Shown: positions 7,839 through 15,873 of the stretch, in pieces | Layout: every line of letters begins with the position of its first letter | Numbering within the stretch: the first letter of the stretch is position 1 | Origin: Nonomuraea africana | GTDB taxonomy: Bacteria; Actinomycetota; Actinomycetes; Streptosporangiales; Streptosporangiaceae | DNA length: 64,000 nucleotides | Direction: 5' to 3' | Assembly: GCF_014873535.1 (NCBI RefSeq) | Contig: NZ_JADBEF010000001.1 | Location: 7,378,001 to 7,442,000, forward strand | Program-made: the position numbers and the translations under genes | Notes under the pieces: generated by a model | What the model saw: the letters and a program-made list of their open reading frames with translations, nothing else | Told to the model about the DNA's origin: nothing | The model's database searches: none

Positions 7839-8822
7839 ATGGAACAACGGATCATCGGCAGGACCGGCCAGAAGGTCTCGGTCGTCGGGCTCGGCACGTG
7901 GCAGCTCGGCGCGGACTGGGGCGAGGTGACGGAGAAGGACGCGCTGGCCGTCCTCGACGCGGCCGTCGAGTCGGGCGTGACCTTCTTCGACACCGCCGAC
8001 GTGTACGGCGACGGCCGCAGCGAGCAGCTGATCGGCGCCTACCTGCGCGACCGTCCCGACGCCGGCCTCCTGGTCGCCACCAAGATGGGCCGCAGGGTGG
8101 CGCTCGACCCGGCGCTCTACACCCTCGACAACTTCCGCGCGTGGACGGACAGGTCCCGCGCGAACCTGGGGGTGGACCGCCTCGACCTGGTGCAGCTGCA
8201 CTGCCCCCCGACGCCGGTCTACTCCGCCGACGCGATCTTCGACGCGCTGGACACGCTGGTCGAGGAGGGCAGGATCGCCGCCTACGGGGTGAGCGTCGAG
8301 ACCTGTGAGGAGGCGCTGACCGCGATCGCGCGGCAGGGGACGGCCAGCGTACAGATCATCTTCAACGCCTTCAGGCTCAAGCCGCTCGAGCAGGTGCTCC
8401 CGGCCGCCGCCGAGGCGGGGGTGGGGATCATCGCCCGCGTGCCGCTCGCCTCGGGACTGCTCTCCGGCAGGTACACCAAGGACACCGCGTTCCCCGCCGA
8501 CGATCACCGCACCTACAACCGGCACGGCGAGTCGTTCGACCAGGGCGAGACGTTCTCGGGGGTGGACTTCGCGACCGGGGTCGAGGCGGCCGCGGAGTTC
8601 GCCGCGCTGGCACCCGAGGGCGCCACCCCCGCGCAGACCGCGCTGCGCTGGATCATCCAGCAGCCCGGCGTGACCACCGTCATCCCCGGCGCCCGCTCGC
8701 CCGAGCAGGCCCGGGCCAACGCGGCGGCCGCGGCGCTCGCGCCGCTACCCGAGGCGGCGCTGCGTGCCGTACGGGAGATCTATGACGGGAGGATCCGCGC
8801 GCAGGTGCACCACCGCTGGTAG
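7839..8822 (+). CDS. Aldo/keto reductase
   Basis: A 327-residue NADPH-dependent oxidoreductase. The catalytic tetrad is visible: Asp and Tyr in FFDTADVYGDG (near 48-56), Lys in VATKMG (near 85) and His in LVQLHCP (near 124). The cofactor-binding end (PGARSPEQARANAAA) is present. It begins 54 bp after the epimerase gene with GAGGG before the ATG. It could be the last gene of the sugar operon, perhaps reducing a sugar or dicarbonyl by-product, or an independent gene. The substrate cannot be told from sequence. Confidence 0.88.
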   Translation: MEQRIIGRTGQKVSVVGLGTWQLGADWGEVTEKDALAVLDAAVESGVTFFDTADVYGDGRSEQLIGAYLRDRPDAGLLVATKMGRRVALDPALYTLDNFRAWTDRSRANLGVDRLDLVQLHCPPTPVYSADAIFDALDTLVEEGRIAAYGVSVETCEEALTAIARQGTASVQIIFNAFRLKPLEQVLPAAAEAGVGIIARVPLASGLLSGRYTKDTAFPADDHRTYNRHGESFDQGETFSGVDFATGVEAAAEFAALAPEGATPAQTALRWIIQQPGVTTVIPGARSPEQARANAAAAALAPLPEAALRAVREIYDGRIRAQVHHRW

Positions 8823-8826
8823 CCGC

Positions 8827-9471
8827 TCACGCCGCGATGGCGCGGGAGCGGTCCGTGGCCAGGTGGATGGCCATGCCGCCGAGGACGGTGCCCATGAAGT
8901 AGCGCTGCATCCGCAGCCACAGCGGACGGGCGGCGAGGAAGGCGGCCAGGGTGCCCGCAGTGATGGCGATCAGGCCGTTGACCGTGGTGGCGACGACGAT
9001 CTGGACCGACCCGAGCGCGAGGCTCTGCAGCAGGACGTGACCGGCGGCGGGGTCGATGAACTGGGGCAGCAGCGAGAGGTAGAGGATCGCGATCTTCGGG
9101 TTGAGCAGGCACGTGAGCAGGCCCATCGAGAAGAGCCTGCGATTGGAGGCGTGCTCGAGCTCGCGCGTCTCGAACACCGATCCGCCGCCGGGCTTGAGCG
9201 CCTTCCACGCCAGCCACCCGAGGTAGGCGGCGCCGGCCAGCTTCAGCGCGGTGTAGGCGGCGGGCACGAGGGCGAAGATCGCGGTCAGGCCGAGACAGGT
9301 CGCGGTCAGATAGATCGTGAACCCGAGGACGACGCCCGTCAGCGAGACGAGGCCCGCGCGCCTGCCTTGGGTAATAGACCGAGAAATCAGATAAATCATG
9401 TTCGGCCCTGGTGTGAGCACCATGCCGAGAGAGACCAATGTGATCCCGATAAGTCCGCCCGTCATATGCAC
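8827..9471 (-). CDS. LysE/RhtB-family amino acid exporter
   Basis: A 214-residue membrane protein with about six helices. The N-terminal TPGPNMIYLISRSITQG motif is diagnostic of the LysE/RhtB family, which exports amino acids such as lysine, threonine or homoserine lactone. GLLTCLLNPKIAILYLSLLPQ near 121 is the second conserved block. The start is GTG at 9471 or ATG at 9465; neither has a good ribosome site, so the mRNA may be leaderless. Its stop is only 4 bp from the end of the convergent reductase gene. Confidence 0.88.
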   Translation of the reverse strand: MHMTGGLIGITLVSLGMVLTPGPNMIYLISRSITQGRRAGLVSLTGVVLGFTIYLTATCLGLTAIFALVPAAYTALKLAGAAYLGWLAWKALKPGGGSVFETRELEHASNRRLFSMGLLTCLLNPKIAILYLSLLPQFIDPAAGHVLLQSLALGSVQIVVATTVNGLIAITAGTLAAFLAARPLWLRMQRYFMGTVLGGMAIHLATDRSRAIAA

Positions 9472-9550
9472 ACCATAGCGACCAGGGCCGCTGCGACACC
9501 TTCACCGGCGGCATCTGACTGATCCGCGGCCTGGAGGGCAGGTGCGGGGC

Positions 9551-10402
9551 ATGGATTTCCGAGACGAGGCCCAGCTCGACGCCTCACAGGTCGAGCAGCG
9601 CGGCGGCCGCCGTATCCCCGGTGGGGGACTGACCATCGGGGGCGGCATCGCCGGCATCATCGCGCTCATCGCGGCCGTGATATTCGGGGTGAACCCCGGC
9701 GACATCACGGGCAGTGATCCGGCCGGACTGCAGCCCACCTCGAACCTGTCCGAGCAGTGCAGGACGGGCGCCGACGCCGACCAGTCCGAGGAGTGCAGGG
9801 TCGTCGGCGTGGTCAACAGCATCCAGGACTACTGGGGCCATCTCGACGGCTACCAGCAGGCCAAGACCGTGCTGTTCGCCCAGGCCGTCAACACCGGCTG
9901 CGGGGCGGCCGACTCCTCCGTCGGCCCCTTCTACTGCCCGCGTGACCAGCAGGTCTATCTCGATCTGAGCTTCTTCGACCAGCTCCAGTCGAGGTTCGGC
10001 GCGGAGGGCGGCCCCTTCGCCCAGGCGTACGTCATCGCCCACGAGTACGGTCACCACGTGCAGAACCTGACCGGCCAGATGGAGCGCGTCGGGCAGGACC
10101 GCCAGGGCCCCGACAGCGGCGCGGTGAAGCTGGAGCTGCAGGCTGACTGCTTCGCGGGCGTCTGGGCCAAGCACGCCGTGGACACCGGGTTCTACGAGAA
10201 GCCGTTCACCCAGTCCGACATCCGGCAGGCGCTGGACGCCGCGGCCGCGGTGGGAGACGACCGGATCCAGGAGCGCACCCAGGGCCGGGTCGACCCCGAG
10301 GCGTTCACGCACGGCACCTCCGAACAGCGCGTCACGTGGTTCGGCACCGGCTATCGAACCGGCAATCCTGACGAATGCGACACCTTTCGGAAGGGCGTCT
10401 GA
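9551..10402 (+). CDS. Neutral zinc metallopeptidase, YpfJ-type
   Basis: A 283-residue protein with an N-terminal cytoplasmic segment (MDFRDEAQLDASQVEQRGG), one membrane helix (about 28-48) and an external peptidase domain. The zinc site HEYGHH is near residue 165, and the downstream acidic ligand is in KLELQADCFAGVWA. This is the YpfJ/Zn_peptidase family (PF04228), whose substrates are unknown. The ATG at 9551 is preferred because the family starts at MxFRDxAxLD; a GTG at 9542 lies closer to the GGAGGG ribosome site. Confidence 0.88.
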   Translation: MDFRDEAQLDASQVEQRGGRRIPGGGLTIGGGIAGIIALIAAVIFGVNPGDITGSDPAGLQPTSNLSEQCRTGADADQSEECRVVGVVNSIQDYWGHLDGYQQAKTVLFAQAVNTGCGAADSSVGPFYCPRDQQVYLDLSFFDQLQSRFGAEGGPFAQAYVIAHEYGHHVQNLTGQMERVGQDRQGPDSGAVKLELQADCFAGVWAKHAVDTGFYEKPFTQSDIRQALDAAAAVGDDRIQERTQGRVDPEAFTHGTSEQRVTWFGTGYRTGNPDECDTFRKGV

Positions 10403-10460
10403 CCTGCGGCGGGAGCAGTGAATAACGCAAACATGCGAATTCTCTTCTAAACTCAATGGG

Positions 10461-10757
10461 GTGATCTTCAAGTTGGTCGGCGACGGACGCCCTTATCCCG
10501 AACACGGTCTGAGCAGTCGCGAGTGGGCTCAGATCCCGCCGAGGCAGGTCCGGCTCGACTCCCTGGTCACCACCAAGGCCATGCTCGACCTGCACTCGCT
10601 GCTCGCCGCCGATTCCACCTTCTACGGTGACCTGTTCCCGCACGTCGTGCAGTGGCAGGGCGAGCTCTACCTGGAGGACGGCCTGCACCGCGCCCTGCGC
10701 GCCGCGCTCCACCAGCGCTCCATCCTGCACGCCAGGGTGCTGGAGCTGCCCTCCTGA
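10461..10757 (+). CDS. Conserved actinobacterial small protein with a DGLHR motif
   Basis: A 98-residue soluble protein. I recall close relatives in many actinomycetes beside tadA/upp, often without a defined function and sometimes called antitoxin-like. The C-terminal segment YLEDGLHRALRAALHQR resembles the DG-x-HR motif of ParB/Srx-type nucleotide-binding folds; that link is inference. The GTG start has no ribosome site, but TAAACT (10448-10453) ends 7 bases before it, typical of a leaderless transcript. A strong terminator follows. Confidence 0.7.
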   Translation: MIFKLVGDGRPYPEHGLSSREWAQIPPRQVRLDSLVTTKAMLDLHSLLAADSTFYGDLFPHVVQWQGELYLEDGLHRALRAALHQRSILHARVLELPS

Positions 10758-10800
10758 CCGGCACCACACCGCCCGGCTCGGAATCCCCGCCGGACACGCC

Positions 10801-10836
10801 GAAGGCCCCTGAACCGACTGCGGTTCAGGGGCCTTC
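10801..10836. terminator. Strong bidirectional hairpin terminator
   Basis: A perfect 16-bp inverted repeat, beginning GAAGGCCCCTGAACCG and closing with CGGTTCAGGGGCCTTC around a 4-nt ACTG loop. It lies between the DGLHR-protein gene and the convergent tRNA-Ser gene and can serve both. Confidence 0.85.
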
Positions 10837-10840
10837 GTGG

Positions 10841-10930
10841 TGGCGGTGGTGGTGGGATTTGAACCCACGGATGAGTTGCCCCATCACACGCTTTCGAGGC
10901 GTGCGCCCTCGGCCACTAGGCGACACCACC
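10841..10930 (-). tRNA. tRNA-Ser (anticodon CGA)
   Basis: Read on the minus strand, the acceptor stem GGTGGTG pairs with CACCACC. The anticodon loop is CTCGAAA, giving anticodon CGA for UCG codons. A long variable arm typical of class II tRNAs follows, then the T-arm GTGGG-TTCAAAT-CCCAC, discriminator G and an encoded CCA (10841-10843). It lies 10 bp downstream of the end of tadA on the same strand. Confidence 0.95.
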
Positions 10931-10940
10931 GCCGACGAGC

Positions 10941-11381
10941 TTACCGGATTCTCCGAGTAGCGAAGAACTTCTTGAGTACGGAGGAACACTCCTCCTCCAG
11001 AACACCGAGGATCACCTCGGGCCGATGGTTGAGCCGCCGGTCGCGCACGACGTCCCACAGCGACCCGACCGCCCCGCCCTTGGCGTCGACCGCCCCGTAG
11101 ACGATGCGATCGACGCGGGACAGCACCGCGGCGCCCGCGCACATCGTGCAGGGTTCGAGCGTGACGACGAGCGTGCACCCGCTCAGCCGCCAGGAGCCCA
11201 GCGCGGCGGCGGCCCCGCGCAGGGCCAGGATCTCCGCGTGCGCGGTGGGGTCGTGACCGGACTCCCTGTCGTTGCCCGCCCTGGCGAGGACGTCGGGGGG
11301 CTCGGCTCCCACCACCACCGCGCCCACGGGGACCTCGCCCCGCTGTCCGGCCAGCTCGGCCTGCTCCAGCGCGAGACGCAT
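10941..11381 (-). CDS. tadA: tRNA adenosine(34) deaminase
   Basis: A cytidine-deaminase-fold enzyme that converts A34 of tRNA-Arg(ACG) to inosine. The zinc site is complete: TAHAE (His48, catalytic Glu50) and EPCTMC (Cys78, Cys81). I chose the ATG at 11381 (146 residues) because GGGAGGG lies 5-6 bases upstream; a GTG at 11405 would add eight residues. It is the last of three leftward genes, after two accessory genes. Confidence 0.92.
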   Translation of the reverse strand: MRLALEQAELAGQRGEVPVGAVVVGAEPPDVLARAGNDRESGHDPTAHAEILALRGAAAALGSWRLSGCTLVVTLEPCTMCAGAAVLSRVDRIVYGAVDAKGGAVGSLWDVVRDRRLNHRPEVILGVLEEECSSVLKKFFATRRIR

Positions 11382-11409
11382 GGCGCCCTCCCACGGGCTC
11401 ACCACGAGT

Positions 11410-11889
11410 TCACCGCAGGCGGTCGAGCTCGTCGGCGAAGGCCAGCCGCTCGGCGATCACCGAGAGGATGTCGGCGGGCAGCACGCCCTCCTCCATGCTC
11501 AGCTCGAGCAGCTCCTCCTTGCTGACGCCGAAGTCGCTCAGCAGCTCGAAGTCGCCCGCGGGCCGTACCCCGAGGTCGGGGTTCTCTCTGTCGGGGGCGA
11601 CGCCGGCGAACTCGGCGAACAGCTCGCCCAGCGGGCCGGCAAGGCCCGCCTGGGCGTCGGAGAGGAAGACCCTCGGCTCCTCGTCGCCCCGGTAGCGGGC
11701 GATGGCGAACCACTCGTCCTCGACCTCGACGCACAGCAGCGCGAGCTCGTCGCCGGTCAGGCCGAGGCTCTCCTGGACGGCGTCGCCGAGGTCGTCGACG
11801 ATCTCCGCGTCGCCCAGGTCGACCTCCGCGCCGCTCCACCCTTCGGGCGTCCTGACGAATGCGGCCGAGAAGATGGCGCTGGAGGGCAT
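11410..11889 (-). CDS. tRNA adenosine deaminase-associated protein, copy 1
   Basis: A 159-residue acidic protein of the family found next to tadA in actinobacteria (putative tRNA adenosine deaminase-associated protein). Function is unproved; the neighbourhood suggests a TadA partner. The C-terminal half (FLSDAQAGLAGPL, then LPADILSVIAERLAFADELDRL) aligns with the neighbouring gene at 11906-12415, so the two are paralogues in tandem. The ATG at 11889 has CGGGAG upstream. It follows its paralogue after 16 bp. Confidence 0.8.
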   Translation of the reverse strand: MPSSAIFSAAFVRTPEGWSGAEVDLGDAEIVDDLGDAVQESLGLTGDELALLCVEVEDEWFAIARYRGDEEPRVFLSDAQAGLAGPLGELFAEFAGVAPDRENPDLGVRPAGDFELLSDFGVSKEELLELSMEEGVLPADILSVIAERLAFADELDRLR

Positions 11890-11905
11890 GCCGGTGCTCC
11901 CGAGG

Positions 11906-12415
11906 TCAGCCGAAGACCGAGTCGATGGCGCGCTCGAACGGCTCGGAGAAACCGAGCCGCGCGGCGATGCTGGACAGCACGTCCTCGGGGTGGAGGTCGA
12001 TGTCACCGGAGAGGATGCCCAGCTCCATCTCGTCCAATCCGAGGTCCACGAAGATCGACAGATCTCCCGCGGGCAGCACGGTGTCCTCGTCCTGGAGGAT
12101 CTCGTCGAGCTCGTCCTCGTCGGGGACGGGCACGTCGAGGTATTCGAGAACCTGCTGCGCCAGCGGGTAGTCCCACGAAGCGGCGATGTCGGAGAGGAAC
12201 ACGTCCACCCGATCGCCCAGCACGCGCAACGCCACGAAGAACTCGTCACCGACGGCCACCAGACCGATGGTGCCGCTCTCGCTCGGTTGCTGTTTCAGCG
12301 CGTGGATCAGCCCGTGGAGATCGGAGGTGAGAGCCACGGGAAGCAGTTCGGCATCCCAGCACTCGTCCTCTCGATAGACCACGATGGCGAAGTCGAGCGC
12401 ATCTTCGTCTGTCAT
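11906..12415 (-). CDS. tRNA adenosine deaminase-associated protein, copy 2
   Basis: A 169-residue very acidic protein, paralogous to copy 1 (shared FLSD and LPAGDL blocks and a C-terminal HPEDVLSSIAARLGFSEPF block). The start is the ATG at 12415 behind GGGGTGG; a GTG at 12427 is possible. It is the first gene of the operon copy 2 - copy 1 - tadA and is divergent from upp. As I recall most actinomycetes have one such gene, so a tandem pair with clear divergence is noteworthy. Confidence 0.78.
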   Translation of the reverse strand: MTDEDALDFAIVVYREDECWDAELLPVALTSDLHGLIHALKQQPSESGTIGLVAVGDEFFVALRVLGDRVDVFLSDIAASWDYPLAQQVLEYLDVPVPDEDELDEILQDEDTVLPAGDLSIFVDLGLDEMELGILSGDIDLHPEDVLSSIAARLGFSEPFERAIDSVFG

Positions 12416-12557
12416 CGTCCACCCCACCCGACGTGGCCTCTACGACCTTCAATGCTTCCAGAAGCGTCCACTGAGCGTAGGGCCCTCCGACCAAATTGTG
12501 ATCAAATCCAAGTACGCGACGTGCCGGTACCTTCCACACAAGATAGCGTTGTCCGTT

Positions 12558-13196
12558 ATGGAGACCCTCGTCGTCGATCACCCCCTTGTCGCGCACAAGC
12601 TGACCACGCTGCGCGACGTTCGTACCGATTCGCCCACTTTCCGGCGGCTGGCCGACGAACTGGTGACTCTCCTGGCCTACGAGGCCACCCGCGACGTCCG
12701 GGTCACCGACGTGACCGTGCAGACCCCGGTGGCCCAGGCCGAGGGCGTACGGCTGGCCAAGCCGTCCCCACTGGTGGTGCCCATCCTGCGGGCCGGGCTC
12801 GGCATGCTGGACGGCATGATGCGCCTGCTGCCCACGGCGGAGGTCGGCTTCCTCGGCATGCTCCGCAACGAGTCGACGCTCCAGGCCGAGACCTACGCCA
12901 CCCGGCTGCCCGACGACCTGTCCGGACGGCAGTGCTACGTGGTCGACCCGATGCTGGCCACGGGCGGCACGCTGGCGGCGGCGATCCAGTTCCTCTTCGA
13001 CAGGGGCGCCGTCGACGTGACCGCGCTGTGCCTGCTGGCCGCGCCCGAAGGCCTGGCCTACATGGACAAGGTCTTCGCCAACTCCGGCAAGCCCATCAGG
13101 GTCGTCACGGCGGCGCTCGACGAGCGGCTGAACGAGCACGGTTACATCGTTCCCGGCCTCGGAGACGCGGGAGACCGTCTCTACGGCGTGGTCTGA
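12558..13196 (+). CDS. upp: Uracil phosphoribosyltransferase
   Basis: A 212-residue pyrimidine salvage enzyme (uracil + PRPP to UMP). The PRPP loop VVDPMLATGGTLAAAIQF lies near 127, the substrate region PILRAGLGMLDGM near 75, and the uracil-binding C-terminus YIVPGLGDAGDRLYG is intact. The ATG at 12558 gives the family-typical N-terminus (METLVVDHPLVAHKLT). There is no ribosome site, but TAGCGT (12544-12549) ends 8 bases upstream, suggesting a leaderless mRNA. Confidence 0.96.
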   Translation: METLVVDHPLVAHKLTTLRDVRTDSPTFRRLADELVTLLAYEATRDVRVTDVTVQTPVAQAEGVRLAKPSPLVVPILRAGLGMLDGMMRLLPTAEVGFLGMLRNESTLQAETYATRLPDDLSGRQCYVVDPMLATGGTLAAAIQFLFDRGAVDVTALCLLAAPEGLAYMDKVFANSGKPIRVVTAALDERLNEHGYIVPGLGDAGDRLYGVV

Positions 13197-13225
13197 TCAG
13201 CTCTTTTCCTCCTCTAGGCGCTCCA

Positions 13226-13269
13226 CTTCGTTACATACTGTGGTTGCATGGGTACGAAGAGTAACGAAG
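13226..13269. promoter_or_regulatory. Spaced 9-bp inverted repeat upstream of a small gene
   Basis: CTTCGTTAC (13226-13234) and GTAACGAAG (13261-13269) are perfect inverted arms 35 bp centre to centre, in the 120-bp region between upp and the 71-residue gene. A second hairpin (GCGCCGCT/AGCGGCGC, 13281-13301) lies just before the ribosome site. The arms could bind a dimeric regulator or form an RNA structure. Confidence 0.4.
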
Positions 13270-13316
13270 GCATCTCTTAGGCGCCGCTTTCCCAGCGGCG
13301 CACACCGGGGAGCACC

Positions 13317-13532
13317 ATGAGCGAGCCAGCCACGAGTCCTTACGCGGAGGTCGAGTCGGCCCTCCGTGACGAGTTCGCGGGGATCCACTCCGCGAGCACG
13401 GTCACCCGCTGCGTCGAGGCCGCGCATTACGGCGCACTCGAGGTCACCGGCTATGCCCACCCGGGCCTGGTCGAGCGGATCGCTCGTAAGCACCTTCATG
13501 TCCTCGCCCTGGTGGCCAGCGAGCGAGGTTAG
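13317..13532 (+). CDS. Small conserved actinobacterial protein, three-helix type
   Basis: A 71-residue protein with a good GGGGAG ribosome site before the ATG. It has three predicted helices (LRDEFAGIH, TVTRCVEAAHYGAL and HPGLVERIARKHLHVLAL). I recall similar short three-helix-bundle proteins in actinobacteria, of unknown function, possibly dimerising or regulatory. It carries a single Cys. Confidence 0.7.
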   Translation: MSEPATSPYAEVESALRDEFAGIHSASTVTRCVEAAHYGALEVTGYAHPGLVERIARKHLHVLALVASERG

Positions 13533-13650
13533 TCAAGATCCAAAATCCCGCGACGCTTAAGACTTGTCGTGGTCTGTTGCGCTTTACCCGGCCACTCGGG
13601 TGGGTAATGTATACGGCGGGTGTAGTGGGTACGTGGTAGTGGAGGCGACA

Positions 13651-13809
13651 GTGCAGGTCAAAAAGGTCCTCACCTATGGTGGTATCGCATTCGTTGCGTA
13701 CTACCTCTTCGCGCGACCATCCGACGCAGCGGACGCGGTTCGAGGCGCGTTCGACACGATGTTCAACGCGGCCGACTCGCTAGCTCAATTCTTCAACAGC
13801 CTCGCATGA
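13651..13809 (+). CDS. Small membrane protein
   Basis: A 52-residue protein. The GTG at 13651 is chosen because GGAGG lies 5 bases upstream; the frame is open farther but without a ribosome site. A single hydrophobic helix (VLTYGGIAFVAYYLFA) is followed by an amphipathic tail. A promoter TTTACC (13583-13588) - 16 bp - TAATGT (13605-13610) fits upstream. Its stop overlaps the next ATG by 4 bp, so it is coupled to the PH-domain protein. Function unknown. Confidence 0.7.
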   Translation: MQVKKVLTYGGIAFVAYYLFARPSDAADAVRGAFDTMFNAADSLAQFFNSLA

Positions 13810-14336
13810 GACTTGTGACCCACGGGGACTCTGCTCCGTCGTCGGTCAACCGGTACCTACTCCCCCACGAACACCAGGTCATCATGGTACGGCGGCACCC
13901 AGCCGTACTTCTGCGTCCGGTCGCCGAGGTCTTCGGCGGCCTGATCATCGCAGGGCTGCTCAGCAAGTTCTTCGGCGACCAGGGCGGCGGTACCGCCTTG
14001 GTCGTCGTGTGGTGGCTCTGGCTCCTGTTGCTCATCCGTTTCGTGTGGAAAGTCGCGGAGTGGTCGGTTGACTACTTCGTGGTGACCTCGAAACGGATGT
14101 TGCTCACCACGGGCCTGATCACGCGCAAAGTCGCGATGATGCCGCTACAGAAAGTCACCGACATGAGCTTCCAACGCTCACTGCTCGGCCGCATGCTCGG
14201 TTATGGCGAGTTCATCCTCGAGTCAGCAGGTCAGGACCAGGCGCTGTCGACCGTGGAGTACATCCCGTATCCGGAGACCCTTTATCTCGAGGTCTGCCAG
14301 ATGCTTTTCCCGAGCAAGGACGAAGGGGACGATTAA
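13806..14336 (+). CDS. Bacterial PH (YdbT-type) domain membrane protein
   Basis: A 176-residue protein with a cytoplasmic N-terminus, two close membrane helices (about 37-80) and a bacterial Pleckstrin-homology domain (VDYFVVTSKRMLLTTGLITRK near 91 and a MMPLQKVTDMSF block). Such proteins are membrane-anchored and of unknown function. It starts by an ATGA overlap with the preceding small membrane protein. Confidence 0.82.
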   Translation: MRLVTHGDSAPSSVNRYLLPHEHQVIMVRRHPAVLLRPVAEVFGGLIIAGLLSKFFGDQGGGTALVVVWWLWLLLLIRFVWKVAEWSVDYFVVTSKRMLLTTGLITRKVAMMPLQKVTDMSFQRSLLGRMLGYGEFILESAGQDQALSTVEYIPYPETLYLEVCQMLFPSKDEGDD

Positions 14337-14432
14337 CCCTCTGTGAAGAGATTTCTCGGGTGGGGATACCCGATTCGGTCGCTTCATGCAATCATTGCGA
14401 CACATTGACCCTTCCCCGCCCTGAGAGATGAG

Positions 14433-15767
14433 ATGCCGAGTCAGGGAACAATCGGTGACCGCGTCCGCGGACTGCGGCTGAACAGGCGGATGTCCCAGGC
14501 CCAGCTGGCCGGGCCCGACCTATCGGATAGTTACGTCTCGCTCATCGAGTCGGGCAAGCGCACGCCGACTCCGGTTGTGGCACGCCTCCTGGCCGAACGG
14601 CTGGGATGCACCACCGAGTTCCTCCTTCACGGGATAGAACCTCGGCAGCGTATCGATACCGAGCTCGGCCTTCGCCATGCCGAGCTCGAACTGCGTCATG
14701 GCGACCCCCAGCTCGCCGCCGAGCGCTTCACCGAGATCATCAAGGCGGCCGGCGAGGAGAACGCGTTGCTCGCCGCGCACGCCAGGCTCGGCAGGGCGCG
14801 CGCGCTCGAGGCGCAGGGCAGGCTCGGACCGGCTGTCGAGGCTTATGAGCGGCTGCGTAGGGAGGCAGCCGCTCATCCCGAACGCCTTGCCGACCTGCCG
14901 CTGACCGTCGCGCTGTCGCGCTGCTACCACCTCGCCGGCGACCGGCTGCGCGCCCGCGACCTCGGCACCACCGCCTACCAGCAGGCCGCCAGGCTGGCCG
15001 TCACCCAGGGCGAGCTGGCCGTGGAGCTGGCCGCCGCGCTGGTCGCGACCCGTTCCGAAGACTCCGCGGAGCTCGCCTACGTACGACAGGTGCTCGCCGC
15101 GACAGGCTTCCCTGAGGTTGTGGACCGTTCCGCTGAGATCCACGCGCTGTGGAAGGCCAGCATCGTGGCCGCCTCAGGCGAAGACTCCGCGCTGGCCGTA
15201 CGGCTCGCCGACGACGCCATCGCCGCAGGTCGCCCGGCTCGTCTGGCCGTCCGCCTCGGGCACGTGGCGATGGAGTGGGCCAGGCTCGGCCTGTCCTCCG
15301 CCGAGGAGGCCGAGGATTTCGCCGTGGCCGCGAGCCGGATCCTGTCCGGCTTCGCCGACACGGTCGCCGGCCACGCCGAGAGCCTGATCGTGCACGGCCG
15401 GGTGCGACTTCGCGCAGGTGACGCGGCCCGTGCGACCGAACTGGGCACCAGTGCTCTCGCGCTGCTTCGAAACGTTCCAGGAACGGTCCCGGCCACCGGG
15501 CACCTGCTCCTGGCCGACGCCGCCCTCACCGGCGGCGGCGAGCCCTTCGAGCACCTGCGCTCGGCGCGCCTGCTGCTCGACAGCCTGCACGGGCCCCTCT
15601 ACGGCACCGACAGCAAGGCGGCCCGCTGCTGGCGCGAGCTCGGCGACCTGTACGGCAGGGCCGGTAACCGAGAAGAGCAGACGGCGGCGTATCGTAGAGC
15701 ACTTGAGGCTGCCGGAGTGCGTTCCGCCATGGCAGGAGTGAAGGTCGACGTACCGATTTCCCGATGA
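14433..15767 (+). CDS. XRE-family regulator with TPR domain
   Basis: A 444-residue protein. Residues 6-60 form an XRE helix-turn-helix (IGDRVRGLRLNRRMSQAQLA; YVSLIESGKRTPTP). The rest is helical and rich in Ala, Leu and Arg, built of tetratricopeptide-like repeats, as in actinomycete regulators that sense a peptide or partner. A small palindrome GCAATCATTGC (14388-14398) lies upstream. The next gene is a GntR regulator 106 bp downstream. Confidence 0.85.
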   Translation: MPSQGTIGDRVRGLRLNRRMSQAQLAGPDLSDSYVSLIESGKRTPTPVVARLLAERLGCTTEFLLHGIEPRQRIDTELGLRHAELELRHGDPQLAAERFTEIIKAAGEENALLAAHARLGRARALEAQGRLGPAVEAYERLRREAAAHPERLADLPLTVALSRCYHLAGDRLRARDLGTTAYQQAARLAVTQGELAVELAAALVATRSEDSAELAYVRQVLAATGFPEVVDRSAEIHALWKASIVAASGEDSALAVRLADDAIAAGRPARLAVRLGHVAMEWARLGLSSAEEAEDFAVAASRILSGFADTVAGHAESLIVHGRVRLRAGDAARATELGTSALALLRNVPGTVPATGHLLLADAALTGGGEPFEHLRSARLLLDSLHGPLYGTDSKAARCWRELGDLYGRAGNREEQTAAYRRALEAAGVRSAMAGVKVDVPISR

Positions 15768-15825
15768 GAATGCACCCTCCGGGAGCTCCAGATTTGTGTT
15801 TTCAGGTCTGGAATAATTAGGGTCT

Positions 15826-15854
15826 ACCAGTCATTGACTCATAGGATGATTGGT
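15826..15854. promoter_or_regulatory. Candidate GntR/FadR operator
   Basis: ACCAGTCAT and ATGATTGGT form an 8/9-match inverted repeat with an 11-bp spacer, ending 19 bp before the GntR start. Its position immediately ahead of a regulator suggests autoregulation. The family's own operators are shorter, so this may contain two half-site pairs. Confidence 0.4.
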
Positions 15855-15873
15855 TTCCCGGAGGAGGCGGACT

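Noticed and set aside
14388..14398. GCAATCATTGC as the binding site of the XRE-TPR regulator.
   Set aside because: An 11-bp palindrome alone is too little evidence to list as an operator.
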